DNA from: Vibrio sp. HI00D65
GTDB lineage: Bacteria > Pseudomonadota > Gammaproteobacteria > Enterobacterales > Vibrionaceae
Assembly (NCBI RefSeq): GCF_001635455.1
Contig: NZ_LWEH01000123.1
Span: 217,350 to 281,349, forward strand
DNA: 64,000 nucleotides
Direction: 5' to 3'
Shown: positions 39,985 to 49,722 of the stretch, piece by piece
Numbering within the stretch: position 1 is the stretch's first letter
Layout: each line of letters begins with the position of its first letter
Translations under genes and position numbers: made by a program
The notes under the pieces: generated by a model
What the model was told of the DNA's origin: nothing
Database searches by the model: none
What the model saw: the letters and a program-made list of their open reading frames with translations, nothing else

Positions 39985-40824
39985 TTAATTCCAACCCCAA
40001 AATATTGGCTTTTTAAATTTAGGCTTACATACATCGTATGTTTCGTGCATAGCAGCAAATAGATGTTGGTTTTCAACCGTTTTTTTATCTTCGCCAAATG
40101 AAAGTAATAAGGCTTTATGGCACAACTGATTAATCAACCTTGGAACCCCTAGAGAAGAGCGCCAGATTGCTTTTTTATGATTCAAACTAAATAGATTTTG
40201 ATTGCCACCCGATTTAGCTATTCGGTTATCGATATAAGCCACCGCTTCGTCAAGGTTAAGCGGTCTTAGTGTTGAGCCAAACGTGATTCTTTGACGAAAC
40301 TGCCTAAAATGATAGGCTTCTAAGCGGGTATCCAATTCAGGCTGTCCGAGTAACACTATCTGTAATAATTTCTTATCTTCTGTCTCTAAATTACCGAACA
40401 ACCTTAGTGTTTCGAGCGCCTCATCCGATAGAGCTTGAGCTTCATCAAGTATCGCGACGACTCTAAGCCCCGAGCTGTGTAACTCAATCAATTTATGCTG
40501 AATGCTATCGACTAAGCTCGCTTCGTTTTCAACCACAACATCAAGCTCTTTCGCAACAGCATGACGCAAGTCGGTTCCGGACAAAACTGGGTTTGGCAAG
40601 TAAATTAATGCGGTACAGTCTTTTAGGTGATTGACCAACATCCGGCAAACCATTGTCTTACCGGTGCCTACTTCTCCAGTCACCTTGATGACGCCCTCTC
40701 CCATTTCTAGCGCCGAAATGACCGTTTGAATCGCCTCAAAATGCGGGGCTAATCCGTAAAAAAAATCGGTATTCGGCGTTAAAGTAAATGGCAGCTGTTC
40801 AAAACCAAAATGAGTTTGATACAT
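39985..40824 (-). CDS. mshM: MSHA biogenesis ATPase MshM (ExeA-like)
   Basis: A 279-residue AAA-type ATPase that starts MYQTHFGFEQLPFTLTPNTDFF, the ExeA/GspA signature. Walker A GEVGTGKT is near residues 45-52 and Walker B VVAILDEAQAL near 120. ExeA works with a partner carrying a peptidoglycan-binding domain to insert the secretin; here no PG-binding domain is seen. It lies between mshL and mshN. Confidence 0.93.
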   Translation of the reverse strand: MYQTHFGFEQLPFTLTPNTDFFYGLAPHFEAIQTVISALEMGEGVIKVTGEVGTGKTMVCRMLVNHLKDCTALIYLPNPVLSGTDLRHAVAKELDVVVENEASLVDSIQHKLIELHSSGLRVVAILDEAQALSDEALETLRLFGNLETEDKKLLQIVLLGQPELDTRLEAYHFRQFRQRITFGSTLRPLNLDEAVAYIDNRIAKSGGNQNLFSLNHKKAIWRSSLGVPRLINQLCHKALLLSFGEDKKTVENQHLFAAMHETYDVCKPKFKKPIFWGWN

Positions 40825-40871
40825 AGGTTCGCCCAGCTTAGTAAAGCGCTGCCAGCTTACAAAGTGCGCAT

Positions 40872-42539
40872 TTACTCTTCATCTGGGAACCATTCCTGAA
40901 GTAAATTACGAGAACGCTCCAGCTCAGTTTGCCAAGTATTCACACCCACAACCGTCGGTTTAAGCAAAATGACAAGCTCAGTCTTTTGTGTCAATTGGTT
41001 GGTGTTGCGGAATAAGTGCCCTAAAGCTGGAATATCACCTAAGAATGGAACTTTAGAAGTCACATCACTGGTGCTGGATTTCATCAAACCGCCAATAACC
41101 ACCACATCACCATCTTGTGCACGAATCACCGAGTCAGACTCACGAATAGAACTTTTCGCTAGCGGAAGCTGCACGACCCCTGTAGTTAAACCAAGGTTAA
41201 GCTCTTTAATTTCTTCGTTGACCTCGATAACCGCAGGGTGGACATGAAGAAACACATTGCCTTTATCATCAATCTGAGGGGTCACATCCAAGGAAATACC
41301 TGAGAAAAATGGTGTCAACTCGACTTCAGGAACCACATTAGCATTATCACCACTCCCGACTGCGCTTGATAACTCAGTCACGTAGTATTCGTCAGTACCG
41401 ACTTTGATCACCGCTTTTTGGTTATTTGCAGCTGTGACTCTTGGACTGGAAAGCACATTGAGGTCGCCTTGAGTATCCATAAAGCTCAATACCGCCTCGA
41501 AGCTACCACCAGAAACAACGAGATTAGATTGGCCCCCCAAAGCAAGACCAATTGGATCCATCCCTGGTAATGAACTTGGGATAATAGTACCTGCCGCATC
41601 CTTGACGATAGACCCCATACCAATCGTGTAATTGGTTCCGTTCGACGAGAACATTTTCGTCCAGTTAATACCTTGCTGGTAGCCATCACTCAACGTCACT
41701 TCCATGATTTTGGCTTCAAGGATAACTTGGCGTTGCAAGCGCTGTTGGGAAACACCTAAGAACTCGCGAACCTCACGAATTTCATCAGGGAAAGCACGGA
41801 CTGTAATCACACTCGCTTGAGGTGTTACGACAACACTTTGCCCGTTTCCAGAACCAATTAGGTGTGCAACCGCAGCTTCAAGCTGTGGCCAAAAGTCACT
41901 TTCAGATGTGGTCTCAATCTCAGTACCACCGTTCGAGGTAGAGTTTGAATTATTTGAAGAGTTAGATGAATTCGACGAATTTGAGTCAGAACTTGAAGAG
42001 CTCGACGAAGTATTATCTGAATTGGAGATCGTCCCCGTCGTTATCGTAGTCAATGAGCGACCAGCACGTTTAACCTGTAAGTAGTCGACAGGGATCGTCA
42101 CAGTGCGAAGGCCTGCAGGGTAGACTTGAATCACTTTGCCGCGCTTTTCAATATCGTAGCCATACATGTCCTGAGCTACAGCCAGCACCTCATCTAGCGT
42201 CACATCCGTTAAGTTCAGCGTAAGCTTTCCAGACACGCTAGGATGAATCGCTGCACTGTATTCTGTGCCTTTCACTAAACTGGCAAAGAAGGTTCTCGCT
42301 TCGACACCTTTTGCTTGAATACGGAAACGCTTTACGGTTTCCACCACAGGAGACATAGCATCAGTATTAAGCTGAGGCATAAGGTCATCTTGTACAGACA
42401 AAGGCAGTTCATGAAGCGCCTTGCTGTTCGCTTCATTAATAGATTCGTTTAAAGACTCTTTTATCTCAACAGGATCACGATGCCCCATCGAACAACCGAC
42501 CAAAGATAACACTAGGATTGCTACTACAAGTTTACGCAT
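40872..42539 (-). CDS. mshL: MSHA outer-membrane secretin MshL
   Basis: MshL forms the outer-membrane channel through which the pilus passes. I start it at the ATG at 42539 (MRKLVVAILVLSLVGC), four codons after a TTG; this gives 555 residues with a lipobox ending at C16, so it is a lipoprotein. Periplasmic N domains, then the secretin core with the VPFLGDIPALGHLFR motif near the end. Between them is a striking Ser/Asn-rich linker (about residues 172-214). Confidence 0.94.
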   Translation of the reverse strand: MRKLVVAILVLSLVGCSMGHRDPVEIKESLNESINEANSKALHELPLSVQDDLMPQLNTDAMSPVVETVKRFRIQAKGVEARTFFASLVKGTEYSAAIHPSVSGKLTLNLTDVTLDEVLAVAQDMYGYDIEKRGKVIQVYPAGLRTVTIPVDYLQVKRAGRSLTTITTGTISNSDNTSSSSSSSDSNSSNSSNSSNNSNSTSNGGTEIETTSESDFWPQLEAAVAHLIGSGNGQSVVVTPQASVITVRAFPDEIREVREFLGVSQQRLQRQVILEAKIMEVTLSDGYQQGINWTKMFSSNGTNYTIGMGSIVKDAAGTIIPSSLPGMDPIGLALGGQSNLVVSGGSFEAVLSFMDTQGDLNVLSSPRVTAANNQKAVIKVGTDEYYVTELSSAVGSGDNANVVPEVELTPFFSGISLDVTPQIDDKGNVFLHVHPAVIEVNEEIKELNLGLTTGVVQLPLAKSSIRESDSVIRAQDGDVVVIGGLMKSSTSDVTSKVPFLGDIPALGHLFRNTNQLTQKTELVILLKPTVVGVNTWQTELERSRNLLQEWFPDEE

Positions 42540-42554
42540 GTCTTCACTCAAACC

Positions 42555-42890
42555 TTAATTATTCTTAATATCTAAAGAGAACATCTCTAATTTCCACTGC
42601 TTAGAGCTTCTCTGCAGAGTGACGTATTCTGAATCTATTTTCTTAACTCGATACCCTCTTATCATCTCCCCTTGAGCAACAATTTCACCATTGAGAATGG
42701 CGTAGCAAGGCGTATCCGCTTTACACACGATACTTTCCAAAGAGGGTAAACGATAATGAGTTAGCGCTTTCTTCGCCGGCGCTGTTTTTTGCTGAGGTGT
42801 CATCCAACCCAGAGGAGCGGTTGGATCTTGCTCTGCCGACACCAGTGAGCTGGCAAACAATAGTGACAACAATAGAGTTCTAACCACCAA
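42555..42890 (-). CDS. mshK: MSHA biogenesis protein MshK (PilP-like)
   Basis: A 111-residue protein with a signal peptide (cut near residue 19, LVSA) followed by a small domain. It plays the PilP/GspC-like role of linking the alignment complex to the secretin. It overlaps mshJ by 11 bases and is 15 bases before mshL. Identification relies on position and size, since sequence signals in this family are weak. Confidence 0.85.
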   Translation of the reverse strand: MVVRTLLLSLLFASSLVSAEQDPTAPLGWMTPQQKTAPAKKALTHYRLPSLESIVCKADTPCYAILNGEIVAQGEMIRGYRVKKIDSEYVTLQRSSKQWKLEMFSLDIKNN

Positions 42891-43527
42891 TAAACTCCTG
42901 TCTGGTACCTAGTGTGTAAACCTCAAATATAAGCCGAGCTTCCGGGTATTCTTCTACTGTGTATTCAAATGTACGCCAATAGTAGCTCACAGGAAGAGAT
43001 TCAAGCGCCTCGAGGTAAGCTGCAATATCAAAGTAACTGCCAGTTAATTCCATTCTCACCGGGTGAAGAAAATAACCTGAATATTCACTGGTCTCTTTGT
43101 TGTTCGAAATCGCTTCTGGCTTGAGTGACTCCAACGACGCCAATTTCAAGCCATTACCTGCATTAAGTACACTTTCGAGCAATTGCGACATTTGGGATGG
43201 CGAAATCAACCCATCAACCATTTCGGCAAGTTCGAGAGACAGTTCTTGACTCTCTCTCATCAGTTTTTTGTATTCGAGGTTGATCTCTTTATCAGGGTCT
43301 TTGTTCAATTTAGCTTGCAGAACAAGTAACTCACCTTGCTGCCTTTGATTCGACTGAGTCAAATTCGTCATCTTGGCGTTTTTAGCTTGCAACTCGAGGT
43401 ATGCAGGCTCCACCAGTAAGGTAAATAGCAACATGGAGAGGCCAACGAAACCACACACGAAAAGCAGCCACTTCTCTCTTAGGCTAAATGCAAGAAACTT
43501 ATCGCTAAGCTGATTCCACTGCTGCAT
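42880..43527 (-). CDS. mshJ: MSHA biogenesis protein MshJ (PilO-like)
   Basis: A 215-residue bitopic inner-membrane protein: a short cytosolic start, one membrane helix (about 19-38), a coiled-coil-like segment (about 45-95) and a ferredoxin-like periplasmic domain. It matches PilO/GspM-type alignment subunits. Its start codon overlaps the mshI stop by one base, and its end overlaps mshK, so translation is coupled through the block. Confidence 0.9.
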   Translation of the reverse strand: MQQWNQLSDKFLAFSLREKWLLFVCGFVGLSMLLFTLLVEPAYLELQAKNAKMTNLTQSNQRQQGELLVLQAKLNKDPDKEINLEYKKLMRESQELSLELAEMVDGLISPSQMSQLLESVLNAGNGLKLASLESLKPEAISNNKETSEYSGYFLHPVRMELTGSYFDIAAYLEALESLPVSYYWRTFEYTVEEYPEARLIFEVYTLGTRQEFIGG

Positions 43528-44969
43528 TACTTGCTCTCCCTACGAGTACTTAACTCAAAGGTCACCACATCTTGATCATTACGACCTATTTTCAGTTTTT
43601 CAAAAGAACGACCAACAAGATTAAGCTCATTTTTAAATTGGCCAATCCAGTTAGGGACGACATTAGCATTACGAGCTAAGCCACTCATATCTAGCGTGTC
43701 ATGGGTCATATAGATGTGCGAAAGTGAGATGTCATTTCGGCCTAATTGAGCTAAGGAGTTCATGACGCCAGAATACCCGACTTGCTGAGATTCATCGTAT
43801 TGCCCAACCGCCTTTAAAGCCTCTTTTTTTGCTTGAGTCTCACGTTTGAGACGCTCAACTGCCGCTACTTTATCAGGGGAAGCTTTATGTTGAGTTAGCT
43901 TACTATTCAATTGGTTAAGCTGCTTGTTAAGCTGATTCGAGTCTTGTTGTAACACTGTTAATTCAGTATCTAGATTGGAAGCTTGATAGTTCATCACAAA
44001 GTAACTGCCAAGTAGTAAAGAACCAACCACTCCCCAACTCGCAGCGACATTCGCTAAAGTAAAATACTCTTTTTTAGGTTTTAAATGCTCAGGGTAGAGG
44101 TTGACGTTGAACGTCTCTTTTTTAGCCGCAAGTTGAACCAACAAGCTTTCAGAGTTTTCACGCTCTCCTTCAACAAGCAAAGAGACCGATGAACTCAACG
44201 TGTTGTTTAACGCACTTTGTAATTCAGCTTCATCTTCTTCATCACAACAGATTTTTAATTGATGAAGCTGCGTACCTTTAATTTGAGAAGACAAATAATC
44301 AATAGAGCGTTGAAGCTCCAAGGCAAGGCCATCTAATTGCAGAGCACTGGACGCCACTCCAGTTAAGGGGGACACAACACTACGAATGGTTCTTTGGAAA
44401 CAAACGGTATGTTCAACAAACGCACCCAATTTAAAGTGCGAGTTAGTACTGCGTTGTAAAAGAATAAAGTTCGACAGTTCACCAGCACTATAACCCCAGA
44501 TTTCGTCTTCTGGCACTACGCCTTTGAGCTCAATTTGCGCCGAGATCGTAATATTAACCAGCTTGTCCAATAGCTTTTTCGGCAATACATACACTTGTAG
44601 CTTATTCGAAGTTGGTAGAGCAACCGCACTCGCGGTGATCTCCGTAACTCTCTCCGCAACAAGGTCTTTGAGTAGAAATGGTAGGGCTACCGACCATTCG
44701 TTTTCTGGGATGTCCGGCTTATCAAGCTGATGGGTTTGGTAATAGTTGGTACTAACAATAAGTTGAAGAGTATTGCTGGTAAACTCCCCACTATTTAACG
44801 ACTTTTTCAGCGCACTTTCCCAGTCACCATTAACTAAAGGAATACTGGTTACTTGGGATTCTTGCCCTGTCGATGAAATATAGACAGCATCGTTGCCCAG
44901 CATGACAACTTGAGTGTTGCCATCGCTTTTGCTTGGCTTTAATTTGTCTACAATCGCTTTAAAATTCAT
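43527..44969 (-). CDS. mshI: MSHA biogenesis protein MshI (PilM/PilN-like fusion)
   Basis: The 480-residue protein joins an N-terminal actin-like PilM-type domain (about 1-290) to a membrane helix (about 312-330) and a PilN-like coiled-coil periplasmic tail (about 330-470). This single-chain PilM-PilN is typical for MSHA loci. It sits 3 bases after mshH and starts the assembly block. Its partners are MshJ, MshK and MshE. Confidence 0.92.
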   Translation of the reverse strand: MNFKAIVDKLKPSKSDGNTQVVMLGNDAVYISSTGQESQVTSIPLVNGDWESALKKSLNSGEFTSNTLQLIVSTNYYQTHQLDKPDIPENEWSVALPFLLKDLVAERVTEITASAVALPTSNKLQVYVLPKKLLDKLVNITISAQIELKGVVPEDEIWGYSAGELSNFILLQRSTNSHFKLGAFVEHTVCFQRTIRSVVSPLTGVASSALQLDGLALELQRSIDYLSSQIKGTQLHQLKICCDEEDEAELQSALNNTLSSSVSLLVEGERENSESLLVQLAAKKETFNVNLYPEHLKPKKEYFTLANVAASWGVVGSLLLGSYFVMNYQASNLDTELTVLQQDSNQLNKQLNQLNSKLTQHKASPDKVAAVERLKRETQAKKEALKAVGQYDESQQVGYSGVMNSLAQLGRNDISLSHIYMTHDTLDMSGLARNANVVPNWIGQFKNELNLVGRSFEKLKIGRNDQDVVTFELSTRRESK

Positions 44970-44971
44970 AC

Positions 44972-46987
44972 TTAGCTACTACTCTTACGCCATCGATTTC
45001 TTCGACCAATTTTTACTAACGATTCAGTTTTCACTGACTTTGAGTCTTTATTAGGCAAAGGGATAATTTGTTGTTCTTTGTCGAAATACCTTCCCTGATA
45101 GCCGTTTATACCTATTTCTATCAAAGTGTTCTTTTCTTGTTTTGTCTCAACTCCCACCGCAATTACTTGAGTTGGGGCGTCACCACATGCCCCGACTAAA
45201 CTACGGACAAACAGCTGATTCTCATGCCGTTGATCGATTCTCTTAATCAAACTTCGATGAAGCTTTATATAGTCAACCTTCAGGTCCTTGATGTAATGAG
45301 TGCTGACAATAGTTCGCCCAGCTTGACCAACAATGATTTTGCACCCCAGTCCGCGCAGCATCTTAGCCACTGGCCTCATATAATCAAGATGGGCAATGAG
45401 ATCCCCCTCAGAGAACTCAAAAGCGAGTTGCGAACGATGCTGTGCAGAGAGCTGCAGCAATTCACTCCTAAACCATTTAAAATGTTGCTTACTCGCAAAT
45501 GGCGTGACATTGAGGTTAATTGAATAATAAATAGGTTGAGTTGATTCTTTTAATGATTTCAACACCACCTTCAAAACCGATTGATCCATTTGAGCTTGAT
45601 AACCCACTTGCTCTACCGCAGGCATGAATCGAGAGGATTTCAATAAGCCTCTCTCTGGGTCCTGAATTCTAGTAAATATTTCTCTATGTAATTCATTAAC
45701 TTGACCCAGCTCTGACATAAGATAACACCGCTGGCCAAAGATTACTAAATTATCAGGAAGCAACGCTGTATCAAGCAGCGTCCTCCAGCGAACGCTACCT
45801 CTATCAAGATCATTTTTGTTTTGTTTCGGGAAGCGGCTCCAGTTATTAATACGCTCCAATTGCGCACTTTTTAATGCCGTTTCTGTTTCACTCATGATTT
45901 GGCTGTGACGTTCACCTTCGGTGTACATGGTTACACCGATATGGCACCAATTATCTGACTCTAAAGGCTCTGGTGGCGTTAGCTTATCAAGTTGTCTTAA
46001 ACACTGGGCTGCCAGTGTTGCAATATCTTTAGCACCTTGATGCGGAATAAATACAGCAAAATCGGCTTCGTAATAGCGAGAAAAAATTACATCTGGATAT
46101 CTCTGAACGATATTCGATAAAATTTCACCAACCTCAATAATAAAATCATCTGTAACTTGTTTATCATTATCATCACGTACCTGTTCCCACTCATCGATAC
46201 GTATCAATAACACACCACCACGAGCGCCACTTTCATGCAGTGCCGATTCGAGCTTGTTGTCAAACAATACTCTGTTGGCAGTGCCTGTGAGTTTATCTAA
46301 GAAGGCATGGGTACGAATAAAGGTATCAAAGCGACTACGCTCTTGCCGAGCGTCTTTTAACTCTTCAATAAGAACATCGAGAGCTTCACTCGCAGTAAAA
46401 GGCCACTCTCGCTCATCACCTTTTGCATGAGCTTCAACCTGACCAGCAAGAATCATCCTTCCACGCTCTTCCAGCATTTCAGACCCCATCAATTGCTCCT
46501 TTAACCATCGAACGCCACGAGCTAAACAGAAAATGATCAAAGTGACCGCTAAAGTGATCGACCACATCGCCTCTAATGAGTAGCTATATCCAATGTAAGG
46601 AGGCAAAGCCTTAAATTCAATTTGGTAACCGGTATTTCGCTCTAATACATAACTTTTTAGATACAAGCGGCTAGGATCAATCTGTGGGGAGGTGTCTTTG
46701 AAACGATAGACAATGCCGGTCTTATTTGTCAGCTTCATCTCAACAATGTTGCTTGCTTGCAACATCTTAGGCATCCAACGTTGCATTGAATATGCGGCGT
46801 CAGGATCTTCCATTTCCTTATCTACGACGTCGACAATACCCTCCAAATAGTGGTCTAAATACTCTTGTCCGATACGCTTAAATGATAGGGTGCCACCAAT
46901 AAAAAGAATGAACATCGCACTGATCACTATCACAGTGACAAATGCGACCAAACGGGTGCTCAATTTTAGTGTGGGGGTATATCTCAT
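44972..46987 (-). CDS. csrD: Degenerate GGDEF-EAL regulator CsrD (MshH)
   Basis: The 671-residue protein (start at 46987; a TTG at 47008 is the alternative) has two membrane helices (about 12-32 and 140-158), a HAMP-like region, a GGDEF-like domain and an EAL-like domain. Both active sites are broken: YEADF replaces the GGDEF signature and EIF replaces EAL. CsrD of E. coli directs RNase E decay of the CsrB/CsrC sRNAs, so this is a regulator, not a cyclase or phosphodiesterase. It heads the msh locus. Confidence 0.92.
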   Translation of the reverse strand: MRYTPTLKLSTRLVAFVTVIVISAMFILFIGGTLSFKRIGQEYLDHYLEGIVDVVDKEMEDPDAAYSMQRWMPKMLQASNIVEMKLTNKTGIVYRFKDTSPQIDPSRLYLKSYVLERNTGYQIEFKALPPYIGYSYSLEAMWSITLAVTLIIFCLARGVRWLKEQLMGSEMLEERGRMILAGQVEAHAKGDEREWPFTASEALDVLIEELKDARQERSRFDTFIRTHAFLDKLTGTANRVLFDNKLESALHESGARGGVLLIRIDEWEQVRDDNDKQVTDDFIIEVGEILSNIVQRYPDVIFSRYYEADFAVFIPHQGAKDIATLAAQCLRQLDKLTPPEPLESDNWCHIGVTMYTEGERHSQIMSETETALKSAQLERINNWSRFPKQNKNDLDRGSVRWRTLLDTALLPDNLVIFGQRCYLMSELGQVNELHREIFTRIQDPERGLLKSSRFMPAVEQVGYQAQMDQSVLKVVLKSLKESTQPIYYSINLNVTPFASKQHFKWFRSELLQLSAQHRSQLAFEFSEGDLIAHLDYMRPVAKMLRGLGCKIIVGQAGRTIVSTHYIKDLKVDYIKLHRSLIKRIDQRHENQLFVRSLVGACGDAPTQVIAVGVETKQEKNTLIEIGINGYQGRYFDKEQQIIPLPNKDSKSVKTESLVKIGRRNRWRKSSS

Positions 46988-47081
46988 GAATAAAGAAATC
47001 CTTTTCAACTCACATTACACCGTATTACTACTTATACTATAAATTGAGATTGTTAATAAAGCGTTAAGAATTATAGGCAGC

Positions 47082-47108
47082 AAAAAGCCGCGATTATCGC
47101 GGCTTTTT
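47082..47108 (-). terminator. ssb terminator
   Basis: A 12-base-pair stem (AAAAAGCCGCGA with TCGCGGCTTTTT, three-base loop) lies after ssb on the minus strand and before mshH. It isolates ssb from the pilus locus. Confidence 0.92.
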
Positions 47109-47148
47109 CCAATTTAATAATGCCTTTATAATATACTAAAAACAGGGC

Positions 47149-47700
47149 TTAAAATGGGATGTCATCATCAAAATCCATCGGAGGCTCATTATATTGAGGT
47201 TGAGCCTGCTGAGGAGCTTGTTGAGGTGCTTTCGGCTGCTGTTGAGCTGGGGCGCTGTATTGCTGCTGTTGCGGCTGCTGAGGTTGACCCCAACCGCCTT
47301 GCTGTTGCTGGCCACCCATGCCGCCTTGAGCTGGTGCGCCACCTTGAGCACGACCGCCTAGCATTTGCATTACGCCGTTAAAGCCTTGAACCACAACTTC
47401 AGTTGTGTAGCGATCTTGACCGCTTTGATCTTGCCATTTACGAGTTTGCAGTTGACCTTCAATGTAAACTTGAGAACCTTTACGTAGGTACTCTCCAGCA
47501 ACTTCAGCTAACTTGCCAAACAGAGCAACACGGTGCCATTCTGTTTTTTCACGCTGCTCGCCAGTTGCTTTATCACGCCATGACTCTGACGTTGCAATGG
47601 TAATGTTCGCTACTGCGCCGCCATTTGGCATGTAACGAATTTCTGGGTCATTACCTAGGTTACCCACTAATATAACTTTGTTAACTCCACGGCTAGCCAT
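47149..47700 (-). CDS. ssb: Single-stranded DNA-binding protein
   Basis: SSB coats single-stranded DNA in replication, repair and recombination. The 183-residue protein has an OB fold (about 1-112, starting [20 protein letters not shown]), a Gln/Gly/Pro-rich linker (about 113-170) and the conserved acidic tip DFDDDIPF, which recruits partner proteins. The Q-rich linker is typical for Vibrio. In E. coli ssb is divergent from uvrA; here qstR and galU lie between the two. Confidence 0.98.
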   Translation of the reverse strand: MASRGVNKVILVGNLGNDPEIRYMPNGGAVANITIATSESWRDKATGEQREKTEWHRVALFGKLAEVAGEYLRKGSQVYIEGQLQTRKWQDQSGQDRYTTEVVVQGFNGVMQMLGGRAQGGAPAQGGMGGQQQQGGWGQPQQPQQQQYSAPAQQQPKAPQQAPQQAQPQYNEPPMDFDDDIPF

Positions 47701-47979
47701 GATTTGCTCCGTCTAAATTCATAGTCTCAGAAAATTTTTAGCGCACAAGAATAGCATGCTTTTCTGCTGTGATAAATCGCATTCCTATTCTCACTTCACG
47801 ACAAAGAATAAAAACGTAACAAATCATGATATTCAGAGCGATGTTGCTTTTTTCTCCACTGATAAACCACTCATTTACTTTAAGAGTTGATATTCAACGC
47901 AAGTAACAACGATGGTGCTAGAGAAGCAAAAGTCTGCATGACAACGTGAAACCTCATTAAATTTAGACATGGAGTTTCA

Positions 47980-48627
47980 ATGAGAAAGTCTCGATACGCT
48001 CGCACTTTACACTTTATGTGCATCGACCCAAGTGATACTTACTTACACGTAAAAGAAATAGAAAAACACCTGTCTATTATCTTGTACAAGATGACGCCAG
48101 GCGACTTAATGTTAGTAGACAGAAAGCAGAGTAATCGCATTCTTCTTGTCGACTATAAGCAAGTGCCAGAGCTATTAGCAACCTGCCCTAACTTGACCGT
48201 GATGTGGAAAAATCATGAGATCATTTTGTTCAATGTCCCCCAGCAACTACCGACATCAGAGCTTTTGATTTTTGGTGTGTTAAAAGGGCTGTTTTATAAC
48301 ACAGATAAAAAAGACAAAATTGCTCATGGTTTACAAGAGATAATCAATGGCGAAAACTGGCTACCAAGAAAGGTTACCAATCAATTGCTGTTTTACTACC
48401 GTAATATGGTCAATACCAACACAACGCCTACTAATGTTGATCTCACTATTCGCGAGATCCAGGTCATTCGTTGCCTCCAATCCGGCTCATCGAACACACA
48501 AATAGCTGACGACCTATTTATCAGTGAGTTCACCGTGAAGTCCCACCTCTATCAAATATTCCGCAAACTGGCGGTAAAAAATAGAGTCCAAGCGATCGCA
48601 TGGGCAAACCAGAACCTGCTTGCATAA
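47980..48627 (+). CDS. qstR: LuxR-type regulator QstR (competence and type VI secretion)
   Basis: The 215-residue protein has a receiver-like N-terminal region and a LuxR helix-turn-helix (about residues 150-212, with REIQVIRCLQSGSSNTQIAD and VKSHLYQIFRKL). Position between ssb and galU and overall length match QstR (VC0396) of V. cholerae, which links quorum sensing and TfoX to DNA uptake and T6SS genes. QstR is related to VpsT/CsgD; here the signature W-x-x-R of the VpsT family reads WLPR. A GGAG site lies five bases before the ATG. Confidence 0.85.
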   Translation: MRKSRYARTLHFMCIDPSDTYLHVKEIEKHLSIILYKMTPGDLMLVDRKQSNRILLVDYKQVPELLATCPNLTVMWKNHEIILFNVPQQLPTSELLIFGVLKGLFYNTDKKDKIAHGLQEIINGENWLPRKVTNQLLFYYRNMVNTNTTPTNVDLTIREIQVIRCLQSGSSNTQIADDLFISEFTVKSHLYQIFRKLAVKNRVQAIAWANQNLLA

Positions 48628-48784
48628 TTGATCGGCTTCTTAAAGTAACGATAATTTTGAGGGAAGCTCTGGTTAGCCATACGGATTGTTGCTGAATTTT
48701 CGACAAAATTTGTGCTAGAGTTGCCCTCAGAAATATCAACCGCTCAGGTTGAATCAATAATTATTATAGATAAAGGGTCTTACG

Positions 48785-49657
48785 ATGATCAAAAAGTGCC
48801 TTTTCCCGGCAGCTGGCTACGGTACACGCTTCTTACCAGCAACCAAATCAATGCCGAAAGAAATGATGCCAGTAGTCAACAAACCACTGATTGAGTACGG
48901 CGTTGAGGAAGCCATCGAAGCTGGTATGGACGGAATGTGTATCGTAACGGGTCGTGGCAAGCACTCGATCATGGATCACTTCGACAAGAACTACGAGCTT
49001 GAACACCAGATCAGTGGCACCAATAAAGAAGACCTTCTGGTTAATATTCGTGAAACAATTGAAGCTGCAAACTTTACCTATATTCGTCAACGTGAAATGA
49101 AAGGTTTAGGTCACGCTATCTTGACTGGTCGCGAACTTGTGGGTGACGAACCATTTGCAGTAGTACTTGCCGATGACCTATGTGTGAATGAACAACAAGG
49201 CGTGTTGGCGCAAATGGTAGCCCTTTACAAACAGTTCCGCTGTTCTATTGTTGCGGTTCAAGAAGTACCTGAAGAAGAGACGCATAAGTACGGTGTTATC
49301 TCAGGTGAAATGATCAAAGACGATTTGTTCCGTGTTGATGACATGGTGGAAAAGCCAGAGCAAGGCACCGCACCAAGCAACCTAGCAATTATTGGTCGTT
49401 ACATCCTGACTCCAGATATCTTCGAACTGATCGAGCAAACGGAGCCTGGTAAAGGTGGTGAGATCCAAATCACCGATGCGCTGCTTAAACAAGCAAAAGC
49501 AGGTTGTGTATTGGCATACAAATTTAAAGGTCAGCGTTTTGACTGCGGTAGCGTAGAAGGCTACATCGAAGCAACAAACTACTGTTTTGAAAACTTATAC
49601 AAGAAAGACCAGCAGCAAGTTGAGTTAGGCAAACACGCAACACAGAAAGAAGCATAA
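48785..49657 (+). CDS. galU: UTP-glucose-1-phosphate uridylyltransferase
   Basis: GalU makes UDP-glucose for LPS, capsule and exopolysaccharide synthesis. The 290-residue protein opens MIKKCLFPAAGYGTRFLPAT, the nucleotidyltransferase signature with the G-x-G-T-R loop, and keeps the KPLIEYGVEEA and DDLCVNE segments. It lies 157 bases after qstR on the same strand and has its own terminator, so it can be transcribed alone. Confidence 0.97.
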   Translation: MIKKCLFPAAGYGTRFLPATKSMPKEMMPVVNKPLIEYGVEEAIEAGMDGMCIVTGRGKHSIMDHFDKNYELEHQISGTNKEDLLVNIRETIEAANFTYIRQREMKGLGHAILTGRELVGDEPFAVVLADDLCVNEQQGVLAQMVALYKQFRCSIVAVQEVPEEETHKYGVISGEMIKDDLFRVDDMVEKPEQGTAPSNLAIIGRYILTPDIFELIEQTEPGKGGEIQITDALLKQAKAGCVLAYKFKGQRFDCGSVEGYIEATNYCFENLYKKDQQQVELGKHATQKEA

Positions 49658-49690
49658 CTACTGACCGGTAAGTAACATTTCATACGATGT

Positions 49691-49719
49691 AAAGGGCGGC
49701 TTTAGGAGTCGCCCTTTTT
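49691..49719 (+). terminator. galU terminator
   Basis: A stem of eight to ten base pairs (AAAGGGCG with CGCCCTTT, loop about 11 bases) ends in five T. It lies immediately before the LexA box of uvrA. Confidence 0.88.
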
Positions 49720-49722
49720 AAT

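Noticed and set aside
41930..42020. Repeat-like DNA in mshL, considered as a CRISPR or microsatellite array.
   Set aside because: The units are short, imperfect Ser/Asn codons in frame with no spacers; it encodes a protein linker.
47769..47784. CRP-like TGTGATAAATCGCATT in the ssb-qstR gap.
   Set aside because: The right half does not match the consensus TCACA, and the spacing does not fit a CRP-S site either, so I do not call it a CRP site.
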